Assembly (NCBI GenBank): GCA_040235415.1
Contig: JBECKR010000005.1
Location: forward strand, 1 to 57,163
Origin: JBECKR01 sp040235415
GTDB lineage: Bacteria > Acidobacteriota > Polarisedimenticolia > Polarisedimenticolales > Polarisedimenticolaceae
Length of the DNA: 57,163 bases
Reading direction: 5' to 3'
Shown here: positions 8,046 to 17,037 of the stretch, piece after piece
Position numbering within the stretch: the stretch's first letter is position 1
Layout: the number at the start of each line of letters is the position of its first letter
The notes under the pieces: model-generated
The model's input: the letters and a program-made list of their open reading frames with translations, nothing else
The model's database searches: none
What the model was told of the DNA's origin: nothing
Made by a program: the position numbers and the translations under genes

Positions 8046-9770
8046 TTACTCCGTGAACTTCCGGATCGCCTCCGCCATGCGGTGCGTGACGTCGTCATCG
8101 ACCGGGAAGTAGTGCGTCCCGGTCGGGAGCGGCAGGAACCGCGCGCCGGGGATGATCGACGCCAGCAGCCGTCCCTCCTCGAACGGGATGATGGTGTCGT
8201 CCCGGCAGTGCATCACGAGCGTCGGTGTGCGGATCGCCGCGAACCGCTCGCGCGCGTCGCCGCGCTCGTCGAGCGAGGCCTGGTAGCGCGCCGCGGCGTC
8301 GCCGTCGGCGGCGACGCGCTGCAGGCGGTTGTAGTGCGCGACCAGGCCGGGGTCGGCGTCGTCGCCGAAGTACGCCGTCGTGAAGATCTGGCGGTACTCG
8401 GGCGTGTCCCGGCCCCAGCCCTTCCGCATCAGCGTCAGCAGCGCGCGCTGCTCGTCGGCGTCGTAGCCCGGGCGGAACGCCACGCCGCGGGAGTATCCGC
8501 CGTTCAGGACGAGATGGCGGACCCGTTCCGGATGTCGCGCGGCGTACTGCGCCGCGGTCCAGCCGCCCTCCGAGATGCCGTACAGCACGACGCTCTCCGC
8601 CGCGACCGCGTCGAGCACCGCCTCGAGGTCGGACTGCCGCGTCTCCTCGGTGAACGGCTTCGTCCAGGGGCCCGACAACCCGATCCCGCGGCCGTCGTAG
8701 CGCACGACGGTATGGGACTCGCCGAGGAGCTCCCAGATGAGGCGCAGCGCCGGCCACTCCCACTCCACCTCGAGATGTGTGAACCAGCCGAGGACCCGCA
8801 CCAGCACGGGCCCCGAGCCGTGCACCGCGTAGGCGATCGACGCGCCGTCCGCGGCGCGGCAGTACCGGATCTCGGGCGTGCCCTCGACCGCCGCCGCGAC
8901 GCCGCGTGCCGGCTCCGCGAGCGTGCGCGTCTCGGTCGCGTCCCGCCCGCGGAGCGCGAGGTGGAGGTCCTGCGCGAGGTCGGCGCCCGAGGCGTAGCGC
9001 TTTTCGGGGCGCTTCTCGAGGCAGCGCTCGACGATCGCGGCCACCGCCGAGGAGAGGTCCGGTCGCAGCGTCGCGAGCGGGACGTGCGGCGCGTGCACGA
9101 TCGCGTAGAGCGTCGCCGGGGCGCTGTCGCCCTCGAACGGCCGACGTCCCGCGAGGAGCTCGTACGCCAGGACGCCGAACGAGAACACGTCCGAGGCCGG
9201 GCCGATCTCGCCCCCGACGGCCTGCTCGGGGGCCATGTAGCGCGGCGTGCCGACGACCTTCGCCGTCCCGGTGAGCCGCGACTCCGCGTCCCGCAGCCGC
9301 GCGAGGCCGAAGTCGACGAGCTTGACCGCGCCGTCGCGGCCCAGCAGGACGTTGCCCGGTTTGAGATCGCGATGCACGAGGCCGCGGGTGTGCGCGGCCG
9401 CCAGCGCCTCGGCGACCGGCAGCGCGATCCGCAGGAACGTGCCCTCGTCGCACGGCCGCGGGAGCGCCGCGTGGGCGAGGTCCGTGCCCTCGACCCACTC
9501 CAGGACCAGGAACGGCGCGCCGTCCTCCTCGTCGACGTCGTAGAGCGTCACGACGTGGACGTGGTTGAGCGCCGCGAGCGAGCGCGCCTCGGAGCGCAGG
9601 CGCGCGGCGGCGGCGGCGTCCGCGGGGGCGAGCGCGGTCAGGAACTTGAGAGCGACGTCGCGGCCGAGCCGCGTGTCGCGGGCGCGCAGCACGACACCCA
9701 TCCCGCCCTCGCCGGCCCGGGACAGGATCTCGAAGTGCCGAAAGCACTCGCCGATCCGCGGTATCGCCAT
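8046..9770 (-). CDS. Ser/Thr kinase fused to alpha/beta hydrolase
   Basis: 574 aa. Residues 10-275 are a complete Hanks-type kinase: glycine loop AGEGGMGVV, Lys42 (VALKF), HRDLKPGN with catalytic Asp135, DFG 153-155 and the activation segment end MAPEQ. Residues about 298-574 are an alpha/beta hydrolase: DGRGIGLS, nucleophile elbow GISEGG (Ser400), acid Asp525 in CRDDTIIP and His553 in TGTHYF. There is no transmembrane helix between the domains, unlike the receptor kinases at 31-41 kb. The hydrolase half resembles those fused to adenylate cyclases or LuxR regulators, so it may work as a small-molecule sensor or an effector enzyme. Confidence 0.9.
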   Translation of the reverse strand: MAIPRIGECFRHFEILSRAGEGGMGVVLRARDTRLGRDVALKFLTALAPADAAAAARLRSEARSLAALNHVHVVTLYDVDEEDGAPFLVLEWVEGTDLAHAALPRPCDEGTFLRIALPVAEALAAAHTRGLVHRDLKPGNVLLGRDGAVKLVDFGLARLRDAESRLTGTAKVVGTPRYMAPEQAVGGEIGPASDVFSFGVLAYELLAGRRPFEGDSAPATLYAIVHAPHVPLATLRPDLSSAVAAIVERCLEKRPEKRYASGADLAQDLHLALRGRDATETRTLAEPARGVAAAVEGTPEIRYCRAADGASIAYAVHGSGPVLVRVLGWFTHLEVEWEWPALRLIWELLGESHTVVRYDGRGIGLSGPWTKPFTEETRQSDLEAVLDAVAAESVVLYGISEGGWTAAQYAARHPERVRHLVLNGGYSRGVAFRPGYDADEQRALLTLMRKGWGRDTPEYRQIFTTAYFGDDADPGLVAHYNRLQRVAADGDAAARYQASLDERGDARERFAAIRTPTLVMHCRDDTIIPFEEGRLLASIIPGARFLPLPTGTHYFPVDDDVTHRMAEAIRKFTE

Positions 9771-9812
9771 GGGATCTTTCCGGGAAGATCGTAGCGCGGA
9801 TCCGGCCCCGCC

Positions 9813-10343
9813 TCACTCCCGTTCCATGGTGTAGAGCGTGAGGTTGTACGTGCTGTACCAGTCGCGCAGGTGTCGCGTCACCCAGGCGATGTACTCCGCG
9901 GCGTTCCCGGTCCGGAACAGCCCGAAGTTCGGATCGAAGAACAGATACTCGTCGGCCCGGGCCGCGATGTTCAACAGGTGCGCGGCCGCCGTCGCGTGCG
10001 CCACGGTGCACAGCAGGTAGAACCCCGGGAGCCAGGTGACCGCCGAGACCGCCTTGGTGATGGTCGCGTTCTTGAAGAAGATCGCGTGGCTCGTGCGCTT
10101 CTCGTCGACCTTGAGGTGGAAGTACCACGCCATGTGCTCGACGTCGGTGATGTTGTCCTTCGTGTAGGCCGCCTGGGCCGGCCCGATGTGGCCGAGCGCG
10201 AGCTCCTCGCGGCGGTCGACGTAGGATTTTCCCGTGTGCATGCTGTCGCGGAAGCTCTGCATGATCCAGTCCATGCTCATCGCGAGGCACACGCCCGTTC
10301 TGATCCCTCCGGCCTCGTTCTCGCAGACGAACACCGAGTCCAT
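9813..10343 (-). CDS. YopT-type (C58-like) cysteine peptidase
   Basis: 176 aa. ATG 10343 is chosen because GAGGAGG precedes it. The putative triad is in the right order and context: Cys19 in GGIRTGVCLAMSMDW, His116 in LLCTVAHATAAAH and Asp137 in YLFFDPNFGLFR, as in the YopT/AvrPphB family, whose C-terminal FFDPNxG strand is diagnostic. No signal peptide or secretion tag is evident. YopT members act as secreted effectors or as stand-alone proteases of unknown role, and which applies here is unknown. It lies 42 bases downstream of the minus-strand kinase start and reads in the same direction. Confidence 0.72.
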   Translation of the reverse strand: MDSVFVCENEAGGIRTGVCLAMSMDWIMQSFRDSMHTGKSYVDRREELALGHIGPAQAAYTKDNITDVEHMAWYFHLKVDEKRTSHAIFFKNATITKAVSAVTWLPGFYLLCTVAHATAAAHLLNIAARADEYLFFDPNFGLFRTGNAAEYIAWVTRHLRDWYSTYNLTLYTMERE

Positions 10344-10576
10344 GACGACCTCCTCGCGCGCCGAGGCGCCCCGGTCGACGGCTATGCTCAGGATAGGTCC
10401 GCGGTCGTCGAGAGGGGCCGTCCGGTCAACCCACCGTGGCCATCGGACATCTTCACAAGCCGGCGACAACCCCGCCATCCCCGAAATCCCCGCCCGCTCT
10501 CGCCCGGAGATCGGGATTGTGCGTTGCCGCGGGGGCGGCTTGCCGGTATTCGTCTCGTCAGGATGGGCCGGCACGG

Positions 10577-12184
10577 ATGAACGTCAACACCTCCCACGGG
10601 CGGGCGCTCGAGTTCCTGCGCGTCGCCGACCTCTATCGCCTCGGGCACCTCCCGACCGAGCGGCCGCACCGCGCGACCCGCGAGCTGTCGCGGCTCGCGC
10701 GGACCGACCTCGCGGCGGCGGTCGAGACCCTTCGGCGAGTCGACCTCGTGGCGCTGCGGCGCCTCGACCGTTACGCCGCCCGCATCGACGGCCTGGCCCG
10801 CAGCGTCGAGGACACGCTCGCGCGCGGCCGGCGGATCTTCCTGTGCGGCTGCGGCGCGACGGGACGGCTGTCGCTCAGCCTCGAGACGCTGTGGCGCGAG
10901 GCCGGGCGGGATCCGGAGTCGGTCGTCGCGTTCATGGCCGGGGGCGACGTCGCCCTGGTGCACTCGCTCGAGGGGTTCGAGGACCATCCCGAGCGCGGCG
11001 CGCGCCACCTCGAAGAGCTCGGCTTCTCGGACGGCGACCTGCTGATCGCCAGCACCGAGGGCGGCGAGACCCCGTACGTCATCGGGGCGACGCTCTGCGC
11101 CGCGGAGCTGTCCTCGAACCCGCCGTGGTTCCTGTACTGCAATCCGGACGCGGTGCTCGAGCCCACCGTCGAGCGCTTCCGCCGCGTCCGCGGGCACCCC
11201 GGAGTCCGCAAGCTGTGCCTGCACGTCGGGCCGATGGCGCTCGCCGGCAGCACCCGCATGCAGGCGAGCACGGTGCTCGAGCTCGCGATCGGCGCGGCGC
11301 TGCTCCACCCCGACACGCCCGCCGCCGACGTCGTCCGCACGCTGCGCTCGCGGGTCGAGCGCGTCGGACTGGCGTGGCTCGCCGGCCTCGTGGCGTGGGA
11401 GTCGGACGTCTACCGCGCCGGCGACCGCGTGCACTACACCGTGCGCGATTTCGGGATCACGGTGTTCACCGACACGACCGAGCGCGCCCCGACCTTCAGC
11501 CTCGCGGCGTTCGAGCCGCTCGACGGGACCCCGGCCGGCGCGACGTCGCTGTGCTACGTCTCGCTGCTCGACGCCGCGACCGCCGCCGAGGCGTGGACGA
11601 AGCTCCTCGGACGGGACCCGAGGCCGTTGAACTGGCTCGACGTCGATCCCCGCACGGGTGCCGGCTACCTCGCGGCGTTCGACTTCGGCGCCGGCGCGCT
11701 CGAGCGCCGCCGGGAGCGGATCCCGCACGCGACGCACCACGCGCTCCGGATCGAGCGCTCGACCGCGGGCATCCGGTTCGACGCCGGGTCGCTCGCTCAC
11801 GACGTGCCGGCCGCCGACCTCCCGCCGCTGCTGCAGCACCTGCTGCTCAAGACGATCCTGAACGCGCACTCGACGCTCGTCATGGGACGCCTCGGTCGCT
11901 ACGAGCGCAACCTCATGACCTGGGTGACGCCGACCAACGGGAAGCTCGTGGACCGCGCGACGCGCTACGTCCGGCACCTCGCGGCGGCCGCGACCGGCCG
12001 CGAGCCGTCGTACGACGAGGCCGTGCTGCGCCTGTTCGCCGAGATGGACCGCGCCGCCCCGGGCGAGTCCGTCGTCCTGCGGACCGTGGACGCGATCGCG
12101 AACGGCAACGGGTCTACGCCCCGGCGTGTGCCCGCTCGAGCGCCGCGACGTCGAGCTTCGTCATCTTCAGCATCGCCTGCATGA
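10577..12184 (+). CDS. MurQ/GKRP-like SIS-domain protein
   Basis: 535 aa, related to N-acetylmuramic acid 6-phosphate etherase and glucokinase regulatory protein. Family blocks: FLCGCGATGRLSLSLE (sugar-phosphate loop), SLEGFEDHPERGARHLEEL (VEGAEDD-like block with the second catalytic Glu), IASTEGGETPYVIGATL, GPMALAGSTRMQASTVLELA and, near the C-terminus, LVMGRLGRYERNLMTWVTPT with NGKLVDRATR. It is much longer than MurQ (about 300 aa), with a long insertion (about residues 260-400) like GKRP. It may cleave or bind a phosphosugar. The last 71 bases overlap the convergent VOC gene, so the Arg/Ser-rich tail may not be native. Confidence 0.75.
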   Translation: MNVNTSHGRALEFLRVADLYRLGHLPTERPHRATRELSRLARTDLAAAVETLRRVDLVALRRLDRYAARIDGLARSVEDTLARGRRIFLCGCGATGRLSLSLETLWREAGRDPESVVAFMAGGDVALVHSLEGFEDHPERGARHLEELGFSDGDLLIASTEGGETPYVIGATLCAAELSSNPPWFLYCNPDAVLEPTVERFRRVRGHPGVRKLCLHVGPMALAGSTRMQASTVLELAIGAALLHPDTPAADVVRTLRSRVERVGLAWLAGLVAWESDVYRAGDRVHYTVRDFGITVFTDTTERAPTFSLAAFEPLDGTPAGATSLCYVSLLDAATAAEAWTKLLGRDPRPLNWLDVDPRTGAGYLAAFDFGAGALERRRERIPHATHHALRIERSTAGIRFDAGSLAHDVPAADLPPLLQHLLLKTILNAHSTLVMGRLGRYERNLMTWVTPTNGKLVDRATRYVRHLAAAATGREPSYDEAVLRLFAEMDRAAPGESVVLRTVDAIANGNGSTPRRVPARAPRRRASSSSASPA

Positions 12185-12617
12185 CGCGTCCGGCGCGCTC
12201 GCGGTCGGGATCCCGCATCAGCTCGCCGAGGCGCTTCGGCACGATCTGCCAGCACACCCCCCAGCGGTCCCGCAGCCAGCCGCACTGCTCGATCGTCCCG
12301 CCGTCCGCGAGCGCGTCCCACAGGCGGTCGACCTCGGCCTGGTCCTCGCAGTTCACGAGGAACGAGATCGCGTGGTTGAACGGGTCGAGCGGCCCCGCCG
12401 AGATCGCCATGAACGGCTGCCCGGCGAGGGTGAACTCGACGATCGCGACCGACCCGGGCGGCCCGCTCGGCGTCTCCGCCGGAATCGTGGTGACGGCGTC
12501 GACGCTCGAGCCCGGAAACAACGAAGCATAGAACGTCGCGGCCTCGACGGCCTGGTCGACGTACCACAGGTGCGGCACGATCTTGGCGACGATGGTGGAT
12601 CTCGATTCGGTCGGCAT
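12114..12617 (-). CDS. VOC-superfamily PhnB-like protein
   Basis: 167 aa of the PF06983 '3-demethylubiquinone methyltransferase-like' branch of the glyoxalase/VOC fold. Signatures: IVPHLWYVDQAVEAATFYAS, LAGQPFMAISAGP, NHAISFLVNCEDQAEVDRLW and WGVCWQIVPKRLGEL. ATG 12617 has AGGAGCAG upstream. Despite the family name no methyltransferase activity is implied. The role is unknown. It is convergent with the MurQ-like gene. Confidence 0.85.
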   Translation of the reverse strand: MPTESRSTIVAKIVPHLWYVDQAVEAATFYASLFPGSSVDAVTTIPAETPSGPPGSVAIVEFTLAGQPFMAISAGPLDPFNHAISFLVNCEDQAEVDRLWDALADGGTIEQCGWLRDRWGVCWQIVPKRLGELMRDPDRERAGRVMQAMLKMTKLDVAALERAHAGA

Positions 12618-12729
12618 GGTACTGCTCCTCGCTCCGGGTGCGGGCCCCGGTCCGTCATCGGCTTCCTCAGAGAAGACGATCGGGGAGGGCGGGTTTCGAC
12701 CGGCGGCGGGGTTCGAGGAATCGGGCGGC

Positions 12730-13146
12730 TCACCCGCCGGCAAGCGATCTCACGATCGAAACCGGCGTCGCGACGGCGATCGGCGCCTTGGCATAGTCCC
12801 GGACGTTGCGGGTCGCGATGACGTCCGCGCCGCACGCGAGGGCTGCGGCGACTTGCATCGCGTCCTCGAAATCGCGAAGATCGAGGCGGACGGCTCGACG
12901 CAGGACATCGGCCGAGGAGGGCGCGACCTCGACGAAATCGAGCATCTCGAGCGGAAACGTCCTCGCGTCCCGCTGGCCCCGCTTCGGGGCGACGAGGTAG
13001 TGGAAGTCGGACGCGGAGTGCCACGCCACGAATCCGGCCGCTTCGCCGCGCTCGATGCGGTCGAGCATCTCGCCCGCGGCTGCGGCGTGAGGCGCGCGGT
13101 CCAACGCGACGTCGATCAGGACGCCGGTATCCACGAGGATTCTCAC
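12730..13146 (-). CDS. PIN-domain VapC-like toxin
   Basis: 138-aa PIN nuclease. Acidic residues: Asp6 in ILVDTGVLID, Glu in AGEMLDRIERGE, the LRDFEDAMQVAAALACGADV block with conserved Asp, and VIATRNVRDYAKAPIAVATP. The GTG start at 13146 overlaps the antitoxin stop by four bases (GTGA). It probably degrades RNA when freed from its antitoxin. Confidence 0.88.
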   Translation of the reverse strand: MRILVDTGVLIDVALDRAPHAAAAGEMLDRIERGEAAGFVAWHSASDFHYLVAPKRGQRDARTFPLEMLDFVEVAPSSADVLRRAVRLDLRDFEDAMQVAAALACGADVIATRNVRDYAKAPIAVATPVSIVRSLAGG

Positions 13147-13364
13147 AGGTACTTCCGCGCCAACGCCCGGTAGCGCCCGTCCTCGCGCTCGGCCGGCTCG
13201 AAAGAGCCGCGCCAGCGTTCGGAAAACGCGGGCCGCTCCTGCGACGTCATCGTCCGCAACGCGGACTCGATCAGCTGCGAGAGCGACACGCCCGCCGAAC
13301 GGGCGTGCCGTTTCGCCTTGGGGAGCAGTTCTTCGTCGATGGTCACGGTCAGCTTGGTCTTCAT
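13143..13364 (-). CDS. RHH-type antitoxin (DUF6364-like)
   Basis: 73 aa. MKTKLTVTIDEELLPKAKRH and ARSAGVSLSQLIESALR form a beta strand and two helices of the ribbon-helix-helix fold used by VapB-like antitoxins; the C-terminal tail (RYRALARKYL) would wrap the PIN toxin. It is first in the operon and probably autoregulates at the AT-rich palindrome just upstream. Confidence 0.85.
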   Translation of the reverse strand: MKTKLTVTIDEELLPKAKRHARSAGVSLSQLIESALRTMTSQERPAFSERWRGSFEPAEREDGRYRALARKYL

Positions 13365-13373
13365 CGCGAGCCC

Positions 13374-13385
13374 CGTATACGTATG
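13374..13385 (-). promoter_or_regulatory. Candidate promoter/operator of the RHH-PIN pair
   Basis: The palindromic segment CGTATACGTATG contains nested GTATAC and ATACGTAT dyads, 10-21 bases upstream of the antitoxin start, in an otherwise GC-rich background. This is a typical site for an RHH repressor over its promoter. No experiment supports it. Confidence 0.4.
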
Positions 13386-13448
13386 TTTTGGGGTTGTACA
13401 CGGCGTCCCGCCGAACCGCGCCAGAACCGGCCGGGCGGCGCCGCCCGC

Positions 13449-14516
13449 TCAGCGCCTCTGCTCGTCGAACGCCCCGGCGTCGGCGAGTTGCCGGAAGAAC
13501 TCGACGACGGTCTCCTCCAGCGGGCGGTACGTCATGCCGAGCTCGCGGACGCTCTTGCCGGGGTCGGCGCGCCACGGCAGGCCGACGTTGCCGCGCACGA
13601 ACCGGCGCGTCAGGGTGCGGTCGATCAGCGGCCCGACGAGCCGCACGAGCCACGTCGGGAGCGTCCGCCGGGGAACGGGGTAGCGGTCGCCGAACTCCTC
13701 GCGCAGGATCGCCACGATCTCCGCGAGGTCGGAGTCGTGGCCGGAGACGACGTAGCGGCCGTGCGCCTCGGGGTCGTACCCGGCGCGGAGGTGCGCCTCG
13801 GCGACGTCGCGGACGTCCACGACGCCCATCCCCATGCGCGGGACGCCCGACTTCAGCCTGCCGTCGCCGAGCTGCCTCATGAGCCGGATGCTCTCGGACG
13901 TCCCGTGCGGGTCGATCCCCGGCCCCATCACGAAGCTGGGGTTGATCGCCACGAGGTCCCAGCGGTCCTGCCTTCCGGCGATCTCCCAGGCCTCGCGCTC
14001 GGCCAGGGTCTTCGAGTACGAGTACGGCTGGTGCTCGACCGACGACGACGTGTTCCATGCCGCCTCGGTGAACACGCCGCCGGGCGTCGCCGCGAGGTCG
14101 GCGTTGTCGCCGTAGATCGCCGCGCAGCTGCTGGTCACGACGACGCGCCTCACCGAGGAAGTGCGGCTCGCCTCCTCGAGGACGTTGCGCGTCCCGAGCT
14201 TCGCCGGCTCGACGAGCTGCGCGACGGGGTCGCGGACGACGAGGGTGAACGGCGAGGCGGTGTGGAACACGAGCTCGCATCCCCGCATCGCCTCGCCGTA
14301 GGACCCCGGATTCAGGAGGTCGCTCTCGAAGTACCGGATCGAGCCGGGCGCCCGCTCGGCGACGGCGTCGAGCGGGCGGCGCTTCGCCGCGCCGGCGGGG
14401 TCGCGCACGGCGGCGTGCACGGCGTGGCCGCGCTCGAGCAGCGCCTCGACGAGCCGCCCCGCGACGTAGCCGGTCGCGCCGGTCACGAGCACCGGCGCCT
14501 TCGGGTCGATCGTCAT
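13449..14516 (-). CDS. NAD(P)-dependent epimerase/dihydroflavonol-reductase-like protein
   Basis: 355-aa extended short-chain dehydrogenase. The Rossmann motif is VLVTGATGYVAGRL; VVVTSSCAAIYG supplies the active Ser and YSYSKTLAEREAW the catalytic YxxxK; INPSFVMGPG and VDVRDVAEAHLRA are conserved C-terminal blocks. It resembles dihydroflavonol 4-reductase/cinnamoyl-CoA reductase-like bacterial enzymes that act on small aldehydes or ketones. Its ATG shares one base with the stop of the upstream propeller gene (TGATG), indicating translational coupling. Confidence 0.88.
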   Translation of the reverse strand: MTIDPKAPVLVTGATGYVAGRLVEALLERGHAVHAAVRDPAGAAKRRPLDAVAERAPGSIRYFESDLLNPGSYGEAMRGCELVFHTASPFTLVVRDPVAQLVEPAKLGTRNVLEEASRTSSVRRVVVTSSCAAIYGDNADLAATPGGVFTEAAWNTSSSVEHQPYSYSKTLAEREAWEIAGRQDRWDLVAINPSFVMGPGIDPHGTSESIRLMRQLGDGRLKSGVPRMGMGVVDVRDVAEAHLRAGYDPEAHGRYVVSGHDSDLAEIVAILREEFGDRYPVPRRTLPTWLVRLVGPLIDRTLTRRFVRGNVGLPWRADPGKSVRELGMTYRPLEETVVEFFRQLADAGAFDEQRR

Positions 14517-15568
14517 CAGAACGCGATGTTCAGGATCCGGCCCTCGGTCCCGACGAGCCAGCCGGCCTGCGGGCTCGCGAACGCCACCGCCCAGTAGTTC
14601 GCGAGGCCCGGGAGGCTCTCCCAGGTGTCGCCCTCGTCCGGCGTCCACGCCGTCCCGCCGGGGCCCGTGACCACCACCGTCGTCGTTCCGAGCCCGCGGA
14701 CGTAGCTCAGGCCGTAGATCGAGCCCGGGAACGGCGGCCGGGCGGTGAGCTGCCACGTCGCCCCGCCGTCGCCCGTGCGCGCAACGGTGTCCGCGAACTC
14801 CGTCGGCGCGATCAATTCGCCGCCGCCGAGGATGCCGTGCATCGGATCCCGGAAGTCGAGCGTGATGATGCCGGAGGTCGGGGTCCCCTGCACGATCGGC
14901 GTGCCGTGCGCGTTCCAGGTCGCGCCGCCGTCGACCGTGGCGAACACCCGCGCGAGCGCGGCGCCGCCGGTGCCGATCCAGGCGCGCTTCCCGCCCTGCG
15001 TCGTCACGCAGGTGCCGCTCGCCGCGAACCCGGCCTCGCCAACCTGCGCCGACGGCAGGAAGTCGCCGATGTCCTGCCAGCTCTCGCCGTCCGTGGTCCG
15101 GATCACGGGGAACCGGCCGTCGACGGAGTCGCTGTAGGTCAGGCCGCGCTTCTGGTTCCAGAACGCGAAGCAGTCGTAGAACGCGTTCGGATCTTCGTTT
15201 TGGAACTGCAGCGTCCAGGTCTCGCCGCCGTCCTCGGTCTTGTAGATCCGCGAGTCCTCGCCGGGACCGGCCGACATCAGGTACGCGACCCTCGCGCTGA
15301 CGCCCTCGACGTCGCGGAACTGCAGCGTCTCGGCACCCGGGACGACGCCGGCGCGCCACGTGCGGCCGCCGTCGGTCGTCACGGTGTAGGTCCCGCCGAG
15401 CCCGCTCGCCCACACGATGAGCGGGCTCACCGGGCTGATCGCCTGCAGCCGGTTCACGGTCCCGCTGTCCTGCGGGGTCAGCGTCGGGGAGTGCGGCTCC
15501 CCGGCGAGCATCGGCGACGCCGAGATCGACAGCAACACCACGGCCAGGAGCGGACCACGCGTTCTCAT
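14516..15568 (-). CDS. Exported Asp-box/Ycf48-like beta-propeller
   Basis: 350 aa with a signal peptide (LLAVVLLSISASPMLAG). Repeated Asp-box motifs of the BNR/sortilin type occur throughout: TTDGGRTWRAG, TEDGGETWTLQ, TTDGESWQDI, TVDGGATWNA, TGDGGATWQL and TPDEGDTWESL, giving a six- to seven-bladed propeller as in photosystem II assembly factor Ycf48 and its non-photosynthetic relatives. It is probably periplasmic or secreted. Coupled to the epimerase gene; the ligand is unknown. Confidence 0.85.
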   Translation of the reverse strand: MRTRGPLLAVVLLSISASPMLAGEPHSPTLTPQDSGTVNRLQAISPVSPLIVWASGLGGTYTVTTDGGRTWRAGVVPGAETLQFRDVEGVSARVAYLMSAGPGEDSRIYKTEDGGETWTLQFQNEDPNAFYDCFAFWNQKRGLTYSDSVDGRFPVIRTTDGESWQDIGDFLPSAQVGEAGFAASGTCVTTQGGKRAWIGTGGAALARVFATVDGGATWNAHGTPIVQGTPTSGIITLDFRDPMHGILGGGELIAPTEFADTVARTGDGGATWQLTARPPFPGSIYGLSYVRGLGTTTVVVTGPGGTAWTPDEGDTWESLPGLANYWAVAFASPQAGWLVGTEGRILNIAF

Positions 15569-15656
15569 GGCGAACCTCCTCGAGTTCGGACGACCCGTGT
15601 GCCTGCGGACCCTGCCTGCCCCGCATCTTAACCCCGAGGCCGCCTCCCTCGAGAGC

Positions 15657-16859
15657 TCAGCCGCCGACGTCCGTCAGGCGACACACGAACCCCCACCCGC
15701 CCCCGAGCTCGCTGACCGCGAGCATGAGCTCGTTCCGGCCCTTCCTCAACGGCAGGTAGACGGCGTCGTCCTCGGGATCCATGATCCCGAGGAAGCCTGG
15801 GTCGCGGAACCGCTGCGCGCTCCGGCCGCGGAACAGGATGCGGCCGTTCAGGAACACGCTGACCTCGTCGCTGTACCCGAGGTTGAGCTTCTTGACCTCG
15901 TCGCGGTCGACGTCGATCGTGGTCCGCGCGTAGACCACCTTGGTGCCCGGCTGCGGGTCCAGGCGCTTCGAGAAGTCGTACTCGAACGACACCCGGACGT
16001 GCGGCGCCTTGCGGTAGCGGTCCACGACCACGAAGCCGGGGGCCTCCGCCTCGACCTCCTGCCACGGCACGGCCTCGATCTCGGCCGGCGTCGGCGGCCG
16101 CTCGAGGTCGCGTGCCAGCGCGTCGTAGACCGGCGACAGGCACCACTTCGTGAGCGTGCCCGGCGGCATCGCCGGCAGGTGCCGCTCCCACGGCGCGTCG
16201 GGCGTCGTCCGGACTTCGAAGTTCGAGAAATACGTCTCCCCCGCGAGCGCGTGCAGCGCCACCTGGCCCCGCTCGACGCCGCTCTTGAGGTCGTCCATCA
16301 CGAGCGCGGGCGCGTCCATGTCGCGGACGTAGAGCTTCGCCTGCGCTCCCGTCACGACCAGCCGGACGTGGAACCAGACGTCCCGCGGGACGTCGACCGC
16401 GCCGGTGAAGCCCGGCCCGCTGTAGATCTGCCAGTTCGCGCCGTCGTTCAATACCGGCGTGTACTGCATGGCGTCGGGGAGCCCGGACTTGTGCGGGCGG
16501 AGGTACACCCACTCGCCGTTCTCGCCGTCGGTCGCGATCCGGAACTGGAGGCCGACGAACCCGCGGACCACGGTGCCCGCGACGTCGACGTCGACGTCGA
16601 TCACGCCGTCGCGCATCTCGAAGTGCTTCACGACGGCCGCGCCTCCGTTCAGCTCGAGGCACCGTCGGCCGAGATGATCGGTCCGCTCGGCCCGGCCGAC
16701 GAGATCCCAGCGCGGGGAGTCGGGGGCCAGGGTCAGCGTCTCGGCCGCGCCCGACGGCGCCGCGGATCCGACCAGGAGTGTTACGGCGAGGACGGAGAGG
16801 ATTCGGGGCGCGCCTCGGCGGCGCGAGGCGACCGTCCAGAGAAGTCGGGGTCGTCCCAT
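15657..16859 (-). CDS. Exported LamG/concanavalin-like protein
   Basis: 400 aa with an Arg-rich n-region and hydrophobic signal (ILSVLAVTLLVGSAAPSGAA). The N-terminal half looks like a laminin-G/DUF1080-type jelly roll (GFVGLQFRIATDGENGEWVY; WFHVRLVVTGAQAKLYVRDM; VALHALAGETYFSNFEV). The C-terminal half (SVFLNGRILFRGRSA; VYLPLRKGRNELMLAVSELG) resembles the galactose-binding beta-sandwich of glycoside hydrolases. No catalytic acid pair is recognised, so it probably binds a sugar or polymer. It reads in the same direction as the Asp-box gene, 88 bases upstream. Confidence 0.75.
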   Translation of the reverse strand: MGRPRLLWTVASRRRGAPRILSVLAVTLLVGSAAPSGAAETLTLAPDSPRWDLVGRAERTDHLGRRCLELNGGAAVVKHFEMRDGVIDVDVDVAGTVVRGFVGLQFRIATDGENGEWVYLRPHKSGLPDAMQYTPVLNDGANWQIYSGPGFTGAVDVPRDVWFHVRLVVTGAQAKLYVRDMDAPALVMDDLKSGVERGQVALHALAGETYFSNFEVRTTPDAPWERHLPAMPPGTLTKWCLSPVYDALARDLERPPTPAEIEAVPWQEVEAEAPGFVVVDRYRKAPHVRVSFEYDFSKRLDPQPGTKVVYARTTIDVDRDEVKKLNLGYSDEVSVFLNGRILFRGRSAQRFRDPGFLGIMDPEDDAVYLPLRKGRNELMLAVSELGGGWGFVCRLTDVGG

Positions 16860-17037
16860 GCGATTCGCTCCTCGGCGGGCTCCCCTCTCGGACGATCGAT
16901 GCTTACGCCGAGGGCCTGCCGGCGGTTTCGGTGGGACCTCCGAATCCTCGCGCGACGACGGACGCTGGGTCGAGAAATTACGCGGCGTTTACGTTCCGGG
17001 GGGAGGGGTCACGGCCGGAGAGGCTTCTCCTGGGGAA

